A DNA stretch of 64,000 nt from Neisseria sp. 83E34 (GTDB taxonomy: Bacteria; Pseudomonadota; Gammaproteobacteria; Burkholderiales; Neisseriaceae): the NCBI RefSeq assembly GCF_001308015.1, contig NZ_LGYH01000001.1:310001-374000 (forward strand). Direction: 5' to 3'. The translations under genes and the position numbers were made by a program. Shown piece by piece: positions 9,901-19,532 of the stretch; positions within the stretch are counted from its first letter, which is position 1, and every line of letters starts with the position of its first letter. Under the pieces are notes generated by a model. It was not told the DNA's origin, made no database searches, and worked only from the letters and a program-made list of their open reading frames with translations.

Positions 9901-10617
9901 GCCCAGCCGCGCAAAATCGTTACCTCGCCGATTTGGTCGGGCGTGGAAAGCGAAGAAGTGTGCTACAACGCCGGCTATACCAACGTGCACGAATTGATTC
10001 CGTGGCGCACCATCACCGGCCGCCAGCAGTTCTACCAAGACCACAAATGGATGCGTGATTTCGGCGAACACCTGTGCGTGTACAAGCCCGCCGTCGATTT
10101 CAAAACCACCAAAAAACTGCTCGGCAAATACCCCAACGGCAACAAGGAAATTACGCTTAACTTCCTCACGCCGCACCAAAAATGGGGCATCCACAGCACC
10201 TATTCGGAAAACCTGCGCATGCTCACCCTGTTCCGCGGCGGCCCGCACGTGTGGATTTCCGAAATCGATGCCAAGAAAGCCGGCATTGTCGATAACGACT
10301 GGGTGGAAGTGTTCAACGCCAACGGCACCATCGCCTGCCGCGCAGTAGTGAGCCAACGCATCCCCGAAACCATGATCCTGATGTACCACGCACAGGAAAA
10401 AATCGTCCACACACCCGCGGGCGAGGTTTCGCAAAAACGCGGCGGCATCCACAATTCCGTTACCCGCGCCATTCTGAAACCCACCCACATGATCGGCGGT
10501 TACGCCCAGCTTGCCTACGGTTTCAACTACTACGGCACGGTCGGTTCCAACCGCGACGAATGGGTGATTGTGCGTAAAATGAACAAAGTGGATTGGATGG
10601 ATGAACCGGCAAGGTAA
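6940..10617 (+). CDS. narG: Respiratory nitrate reductase alpha subunit (orphan)
   Basis: Catalytic subunit of the membrane-bound quinol-nitrate oxidoreductase, 1225 aa against 1247 in E. coli, colinear throughout. H50, C54, C58 (HGVNCTGSC) and C93 (RGCPRG) are the ligands of the FS0 4Fe-4S cluster. The YDWYCDLPPASP region and following block belong to the Mo-bisMGD site. The end (GTVGSNRDEWVIVRKMNKVDW) is intact, so it is not truncated. The Tat-like N-terminus SHFLDRLKFF lacks twin Arg, as in other NarG. NarG normally works with NarH, NarJ and NarI, encoded directly downstream, but here a DUS terminator follows at once. The gene carries two exact copies of AGGCCGTCTGAA (8076-8087 reverse, 8958-8969) and no local-dialect DUS, which suggests import. 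Confidence 0.96.
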   Translation: MSHFLDRLKFFSQKHEPFADGHGVLTEEDRKWEDAYRSRWQHDKVVRSTHGVNCTGSCSWKVYVKNGLITWETQQTDYPRTRPDLPNHEPRGCPRGASYSWYVYSAQRVKYPMIRGVLAEMWREARKTMSPVEAWAWIVEDENRAKSYKTQRGLGGFVRASWDEANEMVAAANAYTVKNYGPDRVIGFSPIPAMSMVSYAAGVRYLSLLGGVAMSFYDWYCDLPPASPQIWGEQTDVAESADWYNSNYLMVWGSNVPMTRTPDAHFYTEVRYKGTKTVAVSSDFGEMAKFGDIWLAPKQGTDAALAMAMGHVILKEFHIDNPSPYFTDYVRRLTDMPVLVRLDADGKGYAPKYFLRASELAAFGEEQNADWKTLVWDELSDGLCLPNGSIGFRWDGSQKWNLETRAQDKEVHAALSLKERADEVVNVGFTYFGGECDDMIYRKVPAKRIPLANGETALVATVFDLMVANYGVDNGLGCENVAKDYFDDKPYTPAWQEKHTGVKPELVIQVAREFAQNAHDTEGRSMVIVGAGLNHWYHMDMAYRGIINMLMMCGSIGKSGGGWCHYVGQEKLRPQSGWIPLTFATDWHRPPRQMNSTSFFYAHTSQWRHEKVHVDEILAPDADGDMSKLSMIDYNAKAERMGWLPSAPQLGANPLDIADQADAAGVDTAQYVAGRLKDGSLDLACNDPDNPQNFPRNLFVWRSNLLGSSGKGHEYFLKYLLGTQNAVLSDENDEECIKPSEITVRPAAEGKLDLLTVLDFRMSTTCLYGDIVLPTATWYEKDDLNTSDMHPFIHPLTEAVQPLWQSKTDWEIYKGFAKKFSELAKDYIGVRKDIVLTPLMHDSPQELGQPFDPKDWKHGECDPIPGKTMPAITVVERDYGAIYEKFTSVGPLLEKINNNGKGMAWDTKHEVEFLRKLNGVQAAGAGKGQPKIETAIDACEMVLTLAPETNGHVAVKAWEALSKATGRDHSHLIKSSEHTAIRFRDIVAQPRKIVTSPIWSGVESEEVCYNAGYTNVHELIPWRTITGRQQFYQDHKWMRDFGEHLCVYKPAVDFKTTKKLLGKYPNGNKEITLNFLTPHQKWGIHSTYSENLRMLTLFRGGPHVWISEIDAKKAGIVDNDWVEVFNANGTIACRAVVSQRIPETMILMYHAQEKIVHTPAGEVSQKRGGIHNSVTRAILKPTHMIGGYAQLAYGFNYYGTVGSNRDEWVIVRKMNKVDWMDEPAR

Positions 10618-10644
10618 AGCCGTCTGAAAAGCTTGGTAAAAAGG

Positions 10645-10684
10645 AATGCCTGTCTGAAAGGGAATTTTCAGACAGGCATTTTTT
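10645..10684 (+). terminator. Paired DUS terminator after narG
   Basis: aatgcctgtctgaaa pairs with tttcagacaggcatt and is followed by TTTT, 28 bp beyond the narG stop. A different-dialect core (gccgtctgaa) stands at 10619-10628, right at the gene end. It closes narG as a single-gene unit. Confidence 0.8.
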
Positions 10685-10788
10685 AGATCGCCCAAACGAA
10701 CTAACTAAATTGGCTACATAGATAGAATTGCAACAATATCTGAAAAAATAATCTGAAATAGCACAGTTACGCTACAGAGTTTAAATTG

Positions 10789-12951
10789 ATGCAACATATA
10801 ATTACACTCTTAACTAAACATATAAAAATCATAGATATCATGCGAAATTACTACGAAAAGAAATACCAAACATTACGAGAAAATAATTCAAATGCACTAT
10901 TTCAAATTGTCGAAATATTGTTATATCAAAGCACTCCACCCAGAGTGCCTGAAAATAGCAATAAGTTTCAAGTTTTTTGGCAATCTGATTTTATTTCCGA
11001 ACTTACATCTATCCACTTAAAAAATGAGAACTACCGTATCGCATTTGCCCAATATGTGCGCTACGGCAAGATTGATCTTCTTTTATGCCAAACAATTGCG
11101 GATATTTGTCCTGAAAGCTTTGTTATTGCAATACGAAAGTCAGGAATTATCAGTAAGATACAACATGAGAGTTGGCCAATCATTAAAGAATTATGCAGTA
11201 CCAGCAAAAAACATGAATTACATGACTTTATTTCAATAGTTGAATATCTACAACATAGATATCAGAAACTGTTAAATACTTACAATGCCTTAAAGCAGAA
11301 AATTAACCTCGGTCAAATTACCATTATGCTTTACAGTAGCTTGTACGCTTATGAGCATCTGTTAGCGGAATCTAATCCGGGAAATCATGAAGTAACCATA
11401 CCTTATCAAGTAGACAGCACTTGCCCAGTTACAATAGACGACTTGTGGCAGGCATTTGATGCCATCATCAGACAAACTTCTCCAGCTAAGAAGACCATTA
11501 CAGAAAAAAGCCTCGCTTTGTTATGCCGAAATAAACTGATGCCTTTTCTAGTGGGCGAAGGTTTGACGCCTTTATTAATACAAGAATATGAGCAATTTAA
11601 ACAACTGGTTGCATTAAGAGTTGAGTTGAGTTTGTACCGAAACTTTGTATTCAATACTTATAGTTATCAAGAAAAAACTGAATATTCTCTCTGTAATGAA
11701 AAACTGCGCCTGCATACGTCAGAAAAAGCTGATGCATGCGAATTTTTTGATGAAAAATTCAGCATCATTGGAGCTTACTGGCGGTGGCGTGGTATGCAGG
11801 AGTGTCAAGAAACACCATATTTTTTGCGTATGGACAGAGGAAAAAATTTAAAAGGAAATTTAATTGCCCTATCGGAAACACAAGCTGTTATTTTGCGCTT
11901 GCAGGAAGTGTTTGGTATCTACGAGCATATTTCCAATCAGCAGCACTTTGATTTGTTTGAAGCTGTTTTATCGCTAATGTTGTCTCAACAATTTTATAGA
12001 GCAGATTTCATTAGCAAATTTACTGATATGCAGAAAGAAGGCATCCATCCCTTTGAAGCCCTTTTTCTGTTGCTAGCTGAGGGGGTGATGATCGGAGAAA
12101 ACCGTTTGCCGGTTACCTTTTCAGAAAAAAATCACAAGGCTGAACGCATGTCAAACTGGATTTTGACCAGTAGTAATTCTGTCAAAAAGAAAAAGGCTGA
12201 AGCCATTTTGGATTTTTGGTCACAAAATCTGCGTGAAATGTATAAAGGATCTTTTCAAGAATTACCTTATTATCAAATTGATAACATTGTTTTATCCCTT
12301 CCGCACCGCTTTGCTATACAAAATCTACATACCTCAGTCATTAATCATTTCCGTAAATTAAACAAAAACCGTGCAACGTTACTCCAAGAAACCAGTCGTA
12401 TGGAAAAACAACTGGGCGACTTATTTAAAAAACATGGTTGGCAAGTTTTTGTGCAGCATATGCCTGAAAGCAATAATGTTGGAGAAATAGATTTAATTGT
12501 TATTTCAGATAAACATGTTTTAGTAATTGAATTGAAATCCAGCTTTATCAAACAAAGTATCCGTGAAATTTATGAATACCAGTATTTCGTATTAAAAAAA
12601 GCTGCTTATCAGCTTTCTCGAAAATGTGCCTATATTAAAAATACATTACTACCTAAGCTTGGCTACTCTTCCGAGCAATTATTACTGCATTCATGGATTG
12701 TTGATACTACATTGGAATTCGATCATCAATATATCGATGGGCACTTAAAAATTTCTTTGGAAGAGTTATTGATTCATCTGAATCAACATTCTGATTTTAT
12801 GGAACGTTTTTTTGAAAAAGAAAATTCAAATAATCTACAAGAAATTGCTTTTTCAAGCCTGATTAAAGACATTGAACAAGATTGTTTTTGGCAAAACGAG
12901 CTGCCGCGTTTCTCAGGTAGACTGAAAGATTTAGAAGCGCGCTTTGGCTAG
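10789..12951 (+). CDS. Unknown protein with C-terminal PD-(D/E)xK nuclease signature
   Basis: A 720-aa protein I do not recognise. The first 530 residues are helical-looking, rich in Leu, Gln, Glu and Tyr, with no signal peptide, membrane segment or NTPase motif. Near the C-terminus stand E539 (MEKQLGDLF), G565-E566-I567-D568 and E581-L582-K583, i.e. E...D-x12-E-x-K, the active-site layout of restriction-like nucleases and NERD/Mrr-type domains. The gene is strikingly AT-rich compared with its neighbours and contains no DUS, which points to recent transfer. It sits alone between narG and dusA, with a DUS-like hairpin after it. The start is uncertain: ATG 10789 has no clear ribosome site, and ATG 10840 is an alternative. 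A defence or mobile-element role is a guess. Confidence 0.75.
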   Translation: MQHIITLLTKHIKIIDIMRNYYEKKYQTLRENNSNALFQIVEILLYQSTPPRVPENSNKFQVFWQSDFISELTSIHLKNENYRIAFAQYVRYGKIDLLLCQTIADICPESFVIAIRKSGIISKIQHESWPIIKELCSTSKKHELHDFISIVEYLQHRYQKLLNTYNALKQKINLGQITIMLYSSLYAYEHLLAESNPGNHEVTIPYQVDSTCPVTIDDLWQAFDAIIRQTSPAKKTITEKSLALLCRNKLMPFLVGEGLTPLLIQEYEQFKQLVALRVELSLYRNFVFNTYSYQEKTEYSLCNEKLRLHTSEKADACEFFDEKFSIIGAYWRWRGMQECQETPYFLRMDRGKNLKGNLIALSETQAVILRLQEVFGIYEHISNQQHFDLFEAVLSLMLSQQFYRADFISKFTDMQKEGIHPFEALFLLLAEGVMIGENRLPVTFSEKNHKAERMSNWILTSSNSVKKKKAEAILDFWSQNLREMYKGSFQELPYYQIDNIVLSLPHRFAIQNLHTSVINHFRKLNKNRATLLQETSRMEKQLGDLFKKHGWQVFVQHMPESNNVGEIDLIVISDKHVLVIELKSSFIKQSIREIYEYQYFVLKKAAYQLSRKCAYIKNTLLPKLGYSSEQLLLHSWIVDTTLEFDHQYIDGHLKISLEELLIHLNQHSDFMERFFEKENSNNLQEIAFSSLIKDIEQDCFWQNELPRFSGRLKDLEARFG

Positions 12952-12973
12952 AAGAAATTAAGGTTACTTCAGG

Positions 12974-13008
12974 AGCTGTCTGAAATCTTGTTTTCAGACA
13001 GGCATTTT
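12974..13008 (+). terminator. Imperfect DUS hairpin after the nuclease-like gene
   Basis: ctgtctgaaa pairs with tttcagacag (outer bases differ, gag versus gca) and runs into TTTTG. It is 23 bp past the stop. Confidence 0.6.
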
Positions 13009-13087
13009 GTTGTGTCTGTTGCGCTATATACCACTAAATCATCCCGCTATATAATGCGGATTTTTCAAAACTGGTACTCAGATTTAC

Positions 13088-14098
13088 ATGACAAACAAAC
13101 TGCCGCCGCGCCGTTTATCCGTGGCGCCCATGCTTGATTGGACAGATCGGCATTACCGTTATATGGCGCGGCAGATTACGCGCCATACGTGGCTTTATAG
13201 CGAAATGATTAATGCGGGAGCGATTGTTTTCGGTGATAAAGACCGATTTCTGCTGCGCAATGAATGTGAAAATCCGGTGGCATTGCAATTGGGCGGCAGC
13301 GAGCCGGCTGATTTGGCGAAAGCTGCGAAGGCTGCGGAGCAATATGGTTATGATGAAGTAAACCTTAATTGCGGCTGCCCCAGCCCGCGTGTTCAGAAAG
13401 GTGCGTTCGGGGCGTGTTTGATGCATGAGGTTGATTTGGTTGCCGATTGTTTGAATGCGATGCAGGATGCGGTGCAGATAGACGTGACCGTGAAGCACCG
13501 CATCGGCGTGGACAGGCAAACCGAATATCAGAGCGTGGTTGATTTTGTGGGCACGCTGGCTGCTAAAACGGCCTGCAAAACTTATATCGTACATGCCCGT
13601 AATGCTTGGTTGGACGGCCTTTCGCCGAAAGAAAACCGCGATGTGCCGCCGCTTAAATATGATTATGTTTACCGCTTGAAGCAAGAGTTTCCCGATTTGG
13701 AAATTATCATCAATGGCGGCATCAATACCAATGAGCAGATTGCTGCTCATCTGGAGCATGTTGACGGTGTGATGGTAGGGCGGGAGTGTTATCACAACCC
13801 GATGATTATGCGGCATTGGGATAGTTTGTTTTATGGCGATACTCGCGAGCCGGTTACTTACGAGGTGTTGGTGGCTAAGCTGCACGCGTATTCAGCCGAG
13901 CAGATTTCTGCGGGACGGGGCACGATTTTGCGCCACATGGTGCGCCATTATCTGGGCTTGATGCACGGCTTGAAAGGCGCGCGTACTTGGCGGCGTATGC
14001 TTTCGGACGCGGCATTGCTGAAGCCCTCCGATCCTAAGCTGATTAAAGACGCTTGGGCTGAAGTGGCCGGAGCCAATGATTTTCAGACAGGCATTTAA
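13088..14098 (+). CDS. dusA: tRNA-dihydrouridine(20/20a) synthase
   Basis: Flavoenzyme of 336 aa that reduces uridine 20/20a in the tRNA D-loop. The TIM-barrel start is RRLSVAPMLDWTDRHYR. The catalytic Cys is C97 in NLNCGCPSPRVQKG, and the FMN-phosphate block is INGGINTNEQ...VDGVMVGRECYHNP. The ATG at 13088 lies next to a weak upstream site. The last codons (FQTGI) are encoded by a reverse DUS that overlaps the gene end, so the DUS contributes the C-terminus. A MITE-like repeat begins two bases after the stop. Confidence 0.95.
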   Translation: MTNKLPPRRLSVAPMLDWTDRHYRYMARQITRHTWLYSEMINAGAIVFGDKDRFLLRNECENPVALQLGGSEPADLAKAAKAAEQYGYDEVNLNCGCPSPRVQKGAFGACLMHEVDLVADCLNAMQDAVQIDVTVKHRIGVDRQTEYQSVVDFVGTLAAKTACKTYIVHARNAWLDGLSPKENRDVPPLKYDYVYRLKQEFPDLEIIINGGINTNEQIAAHLEHVDGVMVGRECYHNPMIMRHWDSLFYGDTREPVTYEVLVAKLHAYSAEQISAGRGTILRHMVRHYLGLMHGLKGARTWRRMLSDAALLKPSDPKLIKDAWAEVAGANDFQTGI

Positions 14099-14099
14099 G

Positions 14100-14241
14100 T
14101 ATGGCAAATAAACTTATTTTTTATCATGGTTTCGTCATGCTCGGGCTTGACCCGAGCATCCCAAGGGCATTGGAACTCACAAGATACCCGGGTCAAGCCC
14201 GAGTATGACGAAAGTGTTATTTTTTAAGTTTATTTGCTATA
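14100..14241. repeat. MITE-like palindromic repeat (copy R2)
   Basis: About 142 bp with inverted ends tatggcaaataaactta / taagtttatttgctata. Inside is a large inverted repeat: gtcatgctcgggcttgac ... gtcaagcccgagtatgac. It has no coding capacity and lies directly after dusA. Confidence 0.75.
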
Positions 14242-14277
14242 AGTTCAATAACTTAAATGCAGTGTTTTGAAAATTAA

Positions 14278-14314
14278 CAATGCCTGTCTGAAAACTTTTT
14301 TCAGACAGGCATTG
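14278..14314. terminator. Paired DUS between dusA and lptG
   Basis: caatgcctgtctgaaaa pairs with ttttcagacaggcattg. It lies 50 bp beyond the lptG stop on the minus strand and can serve both convergent genes. Confidence 0.7.
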
Positions 14315-14363
14315 CTTTATGCAACGTTATCGGATTATTACCGCATCTATCAAACCTTGCGGA

Positions 14364-15434
14364 TTACCGTTTCTCCTGCTTGCGGATAAGGTAAATTGCC
14401 CATGTGGCGAAAATGGCGGTGGGCAGCATGGCGGCGAGGAAGGGGGGCACGCCGTAGAGTTCGCTGGTAAAGCCGAACAGCCGGCCGGCGAAGTGAAATG
14501 CCAAGCCCAAGCAGATGCCGCCGAAGAGTTTCAAGCCCATATTGCTGTTGCGGGTGGATTGCGGGGTGAACGCATAGGCAACCAGCGCCATAATGGCCGC
14601 CGCAATCGGATACATCAGCTTGCGCCACCATTCAATCCGGTAAGTTTGAACCTGTTGGTTGTTGGCGCTCAGATGATTGATGTAGGCGGTAAGCGATGTG
14701 AGCGACATTTTGGCCGGGTTAACCAGCAATACGTCGAGCAGGCTGCTTTTCAGGCCGGTTTGCCATTGTTCTTCGGTTGCTTTGGCCGTTTGCACGCGGT
14801 TTTCACCGATGATGCTGCGTTCGATGTTGCGCAGGGTCCAAGTATCGTCTGCGCCGATCTGGGCGGACTCGGCAAACAGGCTTTCGCTCAGGCAGAAATT
14901 ACTGTCGTGGCGGTAAATTTTGATTTGGCGCAGGCTGCGGTCGGGCAGCATTTCGCCCACATTGATGATGTCGTTGTTTTCCTTAATCCACAAGCCTTGC
15001 GAGCCGGCGCTGATGCGGCCGCTGGTGGCGGTGGCTTTCATGTTTTGAGCGTATTGGCTGGCTGCCGGAGCGGCAAATTCGCCCAATAATACGGTGGCAA
15101 CGGCAAAAATCAGGCCGAATTTCAACAGGATGGTAATAATGTTTTTGGTGCTCATGCCGCTGGTTTTAATCACGGTCAGTTCGCTGTTGGATGCGAGCTG
15201 GCTCAGTGCAATCAAGCCGCCGATCAATACGGCCAGCGGCATTAAGTCATAAGCGTGAGAAGGTACTTGCATCACCACATACTGCATCACTTTCATGCCG
15301 TTGTAGCTGCCTTTGTCCATATCGCCGATTTCGTTGATGATGTCGAAAAAGCTGTATAAAGCCAACAGGGCAAGCAGCGAATAGGCAGACATGACGGTTA
15401 GCTGCTTAATCAGATAGCGGCTGATCAGTTTCAT
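14364..15434 (-). CDS. lptG: LPS export ABC transporter permease LptG
   Basis: Inner-membrane permease, 356 aa, of the LptB2FG complex that extracts lipooligosaccharide for transport to the outer membrane. It has the YjgP/YjgQ layout: three N-terminal membrane segments (starting MKLISRYLIKQLTV), a periplasmic domain at about residues 135-265, then three more segments. Start and stop overlap the lptF end by 4 bp (ATGA-type overlap), so translation is coupled. Confidence 0.93.
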   Translation of the reverse strand: MKLISRYLIKQLTVMSAYSLLALLALYSFFDIINEIGDMDKGSYNGMKVMQYVVMQVPSHAYDLMPLAVLIGGLIALSQLASNSELTVIKTSGMSTKNIITILLKFGLIFAVATVLLGEFAAPAASQYAQNMKATATSGRISAGSQGLWIKENNDIINVGEMLPDRSLRQIKIYRHDSNFCLSESLFAESAQIGADDTWTLRNIERSIIGENRVQTAKATEEQWQTGLKSSLLDVLLVNPAKMSLTSLTAYINHLSANNQQVQTYRIEWWRKLMYPIAAAIMALVAYAFTPQSTRNSNMGLKLFGGICLGLAFHFAGRLFGFTSELYGVPPFLAAMLPTAIFATWAIYLIRKQEKR

Positions 15435-16543
15435 TTGACACCGCCTTTCAATGCCGTTTTCAAGGCTTGCGGAAAGGGTTGGGCGGGCATGGAGCGTATG
15501 CGCAGCAGGATAATGGCAGAACCTAAAATAATCAGATGCATGGACAGCAGGCCGAGCCAGAAATTCAGTTTGCCGTCTTCTACTGCGTTGCGTAAAAAGG
15601 TTAACCCGTTTTGATAAATCAGGAAAAAGCCGATGGCAAACAATATATTGTAAGTGTGGCCGGTGCGCGGATTAAAGTAAGACAGCGGCACTGCCAGCAT
15701 ACTCAGCAGCAACACGGAAATCGGCAGGCTGAGCCGCCACATAAGTTCGGCCTGATACTGCGGATTGTCGCTGCCGAACAGTTTCATGGTGGGAATGGTG
15801 CGGCGGTGGTCGATGGGGTTGATGATTTTCGGCGTGGCGCTGATAACGAGGCTTAAATGCTGAAATGACACTTCGTTCCAATCGGCTTTACCTGCGCTGC
15901 CGTTGTAGCGGTAGCCGTTACTGAGCTCCAAAGTGCGCTTATTGTCTTTTAGTGAAAACGTGCCTTCTTTGGCAAACACGATGCTTTCGCGCCCTTTGTC
16001 GTCATACTCGCGTAGAAACAGGTTTTTCATGATGCCGGATTCCGTGTCGAACCGCTCAACGAAATAAATGCGGCCGTTACTTTTGCCCAGCGCGCGGAAC
16101 ACGCCTTGCTCCACCAATGATAATTCCTGTTTTTGCTTTAAAATCTCGGCAAACTCGCGGCTGCGCAATTCGGCCCACGGCAACACGGCAAGCTGCATCA
16201 CGGCAATTAAAATCGCGAAAGGTACGGCAAACTGCATCACCGGCCTGACCCATTGCTTGAGCGATAAACCGCAGGCAAGCCATACCGACATTTCACTGTC
16301 GCGCCAGTAACGGGTGAGCACCGTCAGCGTGCTGATATAGGCAGTGAGCACCAGCAAAAGCGGGGTCATGCCCAAAGTCCAGAAGCCGATTAGGGCGGCC
16401 ACGGCATCCACGGCAACGCGCCCGTCGGCCGCACGGCCGAGCAGGTTGATGGCTTGGGTGGACACCAGAATAGCCAGCAGCACCAGAAAAATGCCGATGG
16501 CGGTAAACGTTAGCTCTTTAATGAAATTGCGCTGATAAATCAT
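15431..16543 (-). CDS. lptF: LPS export ABC transporter permease LptF
   Basis: Partner permease of LptG, 370 aa, same YjgP/YjgQ fold. It starts MIYQRNFIKELTFTAIG, with membrane segments near residues 12-34, 55-78 and 98-122, a periplasmic domain, and three C-terminal segments (about 270-350). It is first in the lptF-lptG pair and divergent from pepA; the 104 bp between them contains DUS copies in both orientations. Confidence 0.93.
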   Translation of the reverse strand: MIYQRNFIKELTFTAIGIFLVLLAILVSTQAINLLGRAADGRVAVDAVAALIGFWTLGMTPLLLVLTAYISTLTVLTRYWRDSEMSVWLACGLSLKQWVRPVMQFAVPFAILIAVMQLAVLPWAELRSREFAEILKQKQELSLVEQGVFRALGKSNGRIYFVERFDTESGIMKNLFLREYDDKGRESIVFAKEGTFSLKDNKRTLELSNGYRYNGSAGKADWNEVSFQHLSLVISATPKIINPIDHRRTIPTMKLFGSDNPQYQAELMWRLSLPISVLLLSMLAVPLSYFNPRTGHTYNILFAIGFFLIYQNGLTFLRNAVEDGKLNFWLGLLSMHLIILGSAIILLRIRSMPAQPFPQALKTALKGGVK

Positions 16544-16638
16544 GTCGGGGTTTCAGACAGGCCTGAATGGAGTACAATCAGACATTTCTGCTTCATTTAG
16601 GTTCAAACAGGAAAGATGCCTGTCTGAAAAAAGATTAG

Positions 16639-18075
<1,437 letters not shown>

Positions 18076-18085
18076 AAGCAGCATG

Positions 18086-18133
18086 TTTTTCAGACAGGCA
18101 TTGATGTTTGCACACAAATGCCTGTCTGAAAAA
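18086..18133 (+). terminator. Outward-facing DUS pair after pepA
   Basis: tttttcagacaggcatt and aatgcctgtctgaaaaa form long arms around a 14-bp loop. The order is reversed compared with most pairs here (reverse copy first). No T-tract follows on the plus strand, so it is a weaker terminator candidate. Confidence 0.45.
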
Positions 18134-18161
18134 ATGATTCAGCGAGAAAACGGATTATTTA

Positions 18162-18689
18162 ATGAACAAAAACATTATCTTCTGCTTGGCATTGCTGGGC
18201 TTAGCCGCCTGCCAACCGCAACAAAACGACGCACCCAAACAGCAGGCGGATGTGGTTGTTAAAGCGGACAAAGCAGCGCAGGGTGCGGTAAGCTCCGAGC
18301 AGAAACTCAAAGAATACCAAGCGCTTTTGGCTTGGGAAGCGCAGGCTGACAAGCAGATTGAAGGCTGGATGCAGGAATGGCGCAAGCGCCGGGCCGCGCA
18401 TAAAAACGGCAGGCTCACAGATGAAGAAAACCGCGAAATGGCTAAGCAGGCCGGCGAAATTTACAGCAGCATCAACCAGCTGAATATTCACGATGCCGAA
18501 GTGAAAGCCTTGCAGCAAAATCTGCAAAAAAACCATCAGCTTTATATCCGGATGGGTGATTTCATCAATATTCAGCCCAAAGCGCGCACCGCCGAAATGC
18601 AGCGGGCATTTGCAGACATCACGCTGCTAACCCGGGAAGTTGAGCGGTTGAAAAATAAGCTGAATCAAGAATTCGGCATTAAACCTTAA
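18162..18689 (+). CDS. Putative lipoprotein, unknown function
   Basis: A 175-aa exported protein. The signal peptide ends in a lipobox, LGLAACQPQ, making C17 the likely lipidated residue. The mature part is hydrophilic and probably all helical (charged, Gln/Glu/Lys/Arg rich), with a possible coiled coil in the last 60 residues. No known domain was recognised. It lies between pepA and holC, which are often adjacent in Neisseria. Confidence 0.8.
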   Translation: MNKNIIFCLALLGLAACQPQQNDAPKQQADVVVKADKAAQGAVSSEQKLKEYQALLAWEAQADKQIEGWMQEWRKRRAAHKNGRLTDEENREMAKQAGEIYSSINQLNIHDAEVKALQQNLQKNHQLYIRMGDFINIQPKARTAEMQRAFADITLLTREVERLKNKLNQEFGIKP

Positions 18690-18706
18690 TACTGTTATAC
18701 AAAACT

Positions 18707-19147
18707 ATGCCGCAAGCCACTTTCTATACACATGTTGCCGATATTGCCGATTTTATCTGCCGCCTCAGCGTGCGGGCAGTAGAAAAAGGCGCGCGCGTGT
18801 TGGTGTGGGCGGAAGCCGAAGAAGAAATCGAGCGGATTGACCTCGATTTGTGGCGTAATCCGCCCGAAGGCTTTTTGCCGCACGAAATCTGGCATGCCGA
18901 TACGGCCTATCCGCAGGATGTGCCTCTGGCGCTGGCCTATGGCAGCGAATTGCCGGAAATCGATGCTGAAATTGTGGTGTTGAACATTTCCGAGCACTTT
19001 TGGTGCGATGCGCCGGCGGCGCCTGAACGCGTGCTGGAAATCGTTGGCGAAAGTTTGGAAGAGCTGGCGGCTGCGCGGGAGCGCTTCCGGGCTTACAGGC
19101 AGCAGGGTTTCACCATCGAACATCACAATATGCAGGGAAAAGCCTGA
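18707..19147 (+). CDS. holC: DNA polymerase III subunit chi
   Basis: A 146-aa accessory subunit of the clamp loader that links it to single-strand binding protein. It starts MPQATFYTHV, with the family features FICRLSVRAVEKGARVLVWAE near residues 18-38, a DLWRNPPEGFLPHEIW block and a final acidic-aromatic region. It begins 17 bp after the lipoprotein stop and is probably cotranscribed with it. Confidence 0.88.
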   Translation: MPQATFYTHVADIADFICRLSVRAVEKGARVLVWAEAEEEIERIDLDLWRNPPEGFLPHEIWHADTAYPQDVPLALAYGSELPEIDAEIVVLNISEHFWCDAPAAPERVLEIVGESLEELAAARERFRAYRQQGFTIEHHNMQGKA

Positions 19148-19216
19148 TTTTGCTTGCTGCGGGATTGGGCTGTCTTTAGAATGATGATTTAATAAAAAAT
19201 CATTTGCTGAACTATC

Positions 19217-19465
19217 ATGAACCAGCCCGACTTTTTCGAGATTCCCAGCCCGTGCATCGGCGTGTGCCGCATGAACGGCAAGGGCTATTGTCAGGGCTGT
19301 TTCCGCAGCCGCGAAGAGCGGCTTTATTGGCTTCAGATGACCGATGAGCAAAAACATCAAGTCATGCGCCTGATTGCCATGCGGCGCAAAAAAGTGCAAC
19401 ACGCGGCGTGGGAAAAAATGCAGCCGCACGAAGAAGCGCCTGAGCAGGAAGACTTGGGGTTTTAG
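19217..19465 (+). CDS. DUF1289 family protein
   Basis: An 82-aa cytoplasmic protein with the DUF1289 Cys pattern: PSPCIGVCRMNGKGYCQGCFR, four Cys that probably bind a metal or iron-sulfur cluster. It is followed by a conserved RSREERLYWLQMTDEQK segment and an acidic tail. Function is unknown. It lies 69 bp after holC in the same direction. Confidence 0.88.
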   Translation: MNQPDFFEIPSPCIGVCRMNGKGYCQGCFRSREERLYWLQMTDEQKHQVMRLIAMRRKKVQHAAWEKMQPHEEAPEQEDLGF

Positions 19466-19532
19466 GGCTTGAGAAACTCAATTCTCTTATAGAAACGGGT
19501 TTTCAGACAGGCCTTTCCTAATCCGTTACAAT

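Noticed and set aside
9046-10695. A 549-codon open frame antisense to narG
   Set aside because: It is a codon-usage shadow of a GC-rich gene; the translation is His/Phe/Val rich with no domain, and narG on the other strand is beyond doubt.
10786-12951. Reading the AT-rich gene as part of a multi-gene defence island or prophage
   Set aside because: Flanks are ordinary chromosomal genes; no integrase, toxin, methylase, tRNA target or direct-repeat ends were seen.
14100-14241. Palindromic repeats as CRISPR units
   Set aside because: Copies are single, dispersed and carry transposon-like ends; there is no regular repeat-spacer array.
14319-15089. A 256-codon frame antisense to lptG
   Set aside because: The lptG frame has all family features and couples to lptF; the antisense product has none.
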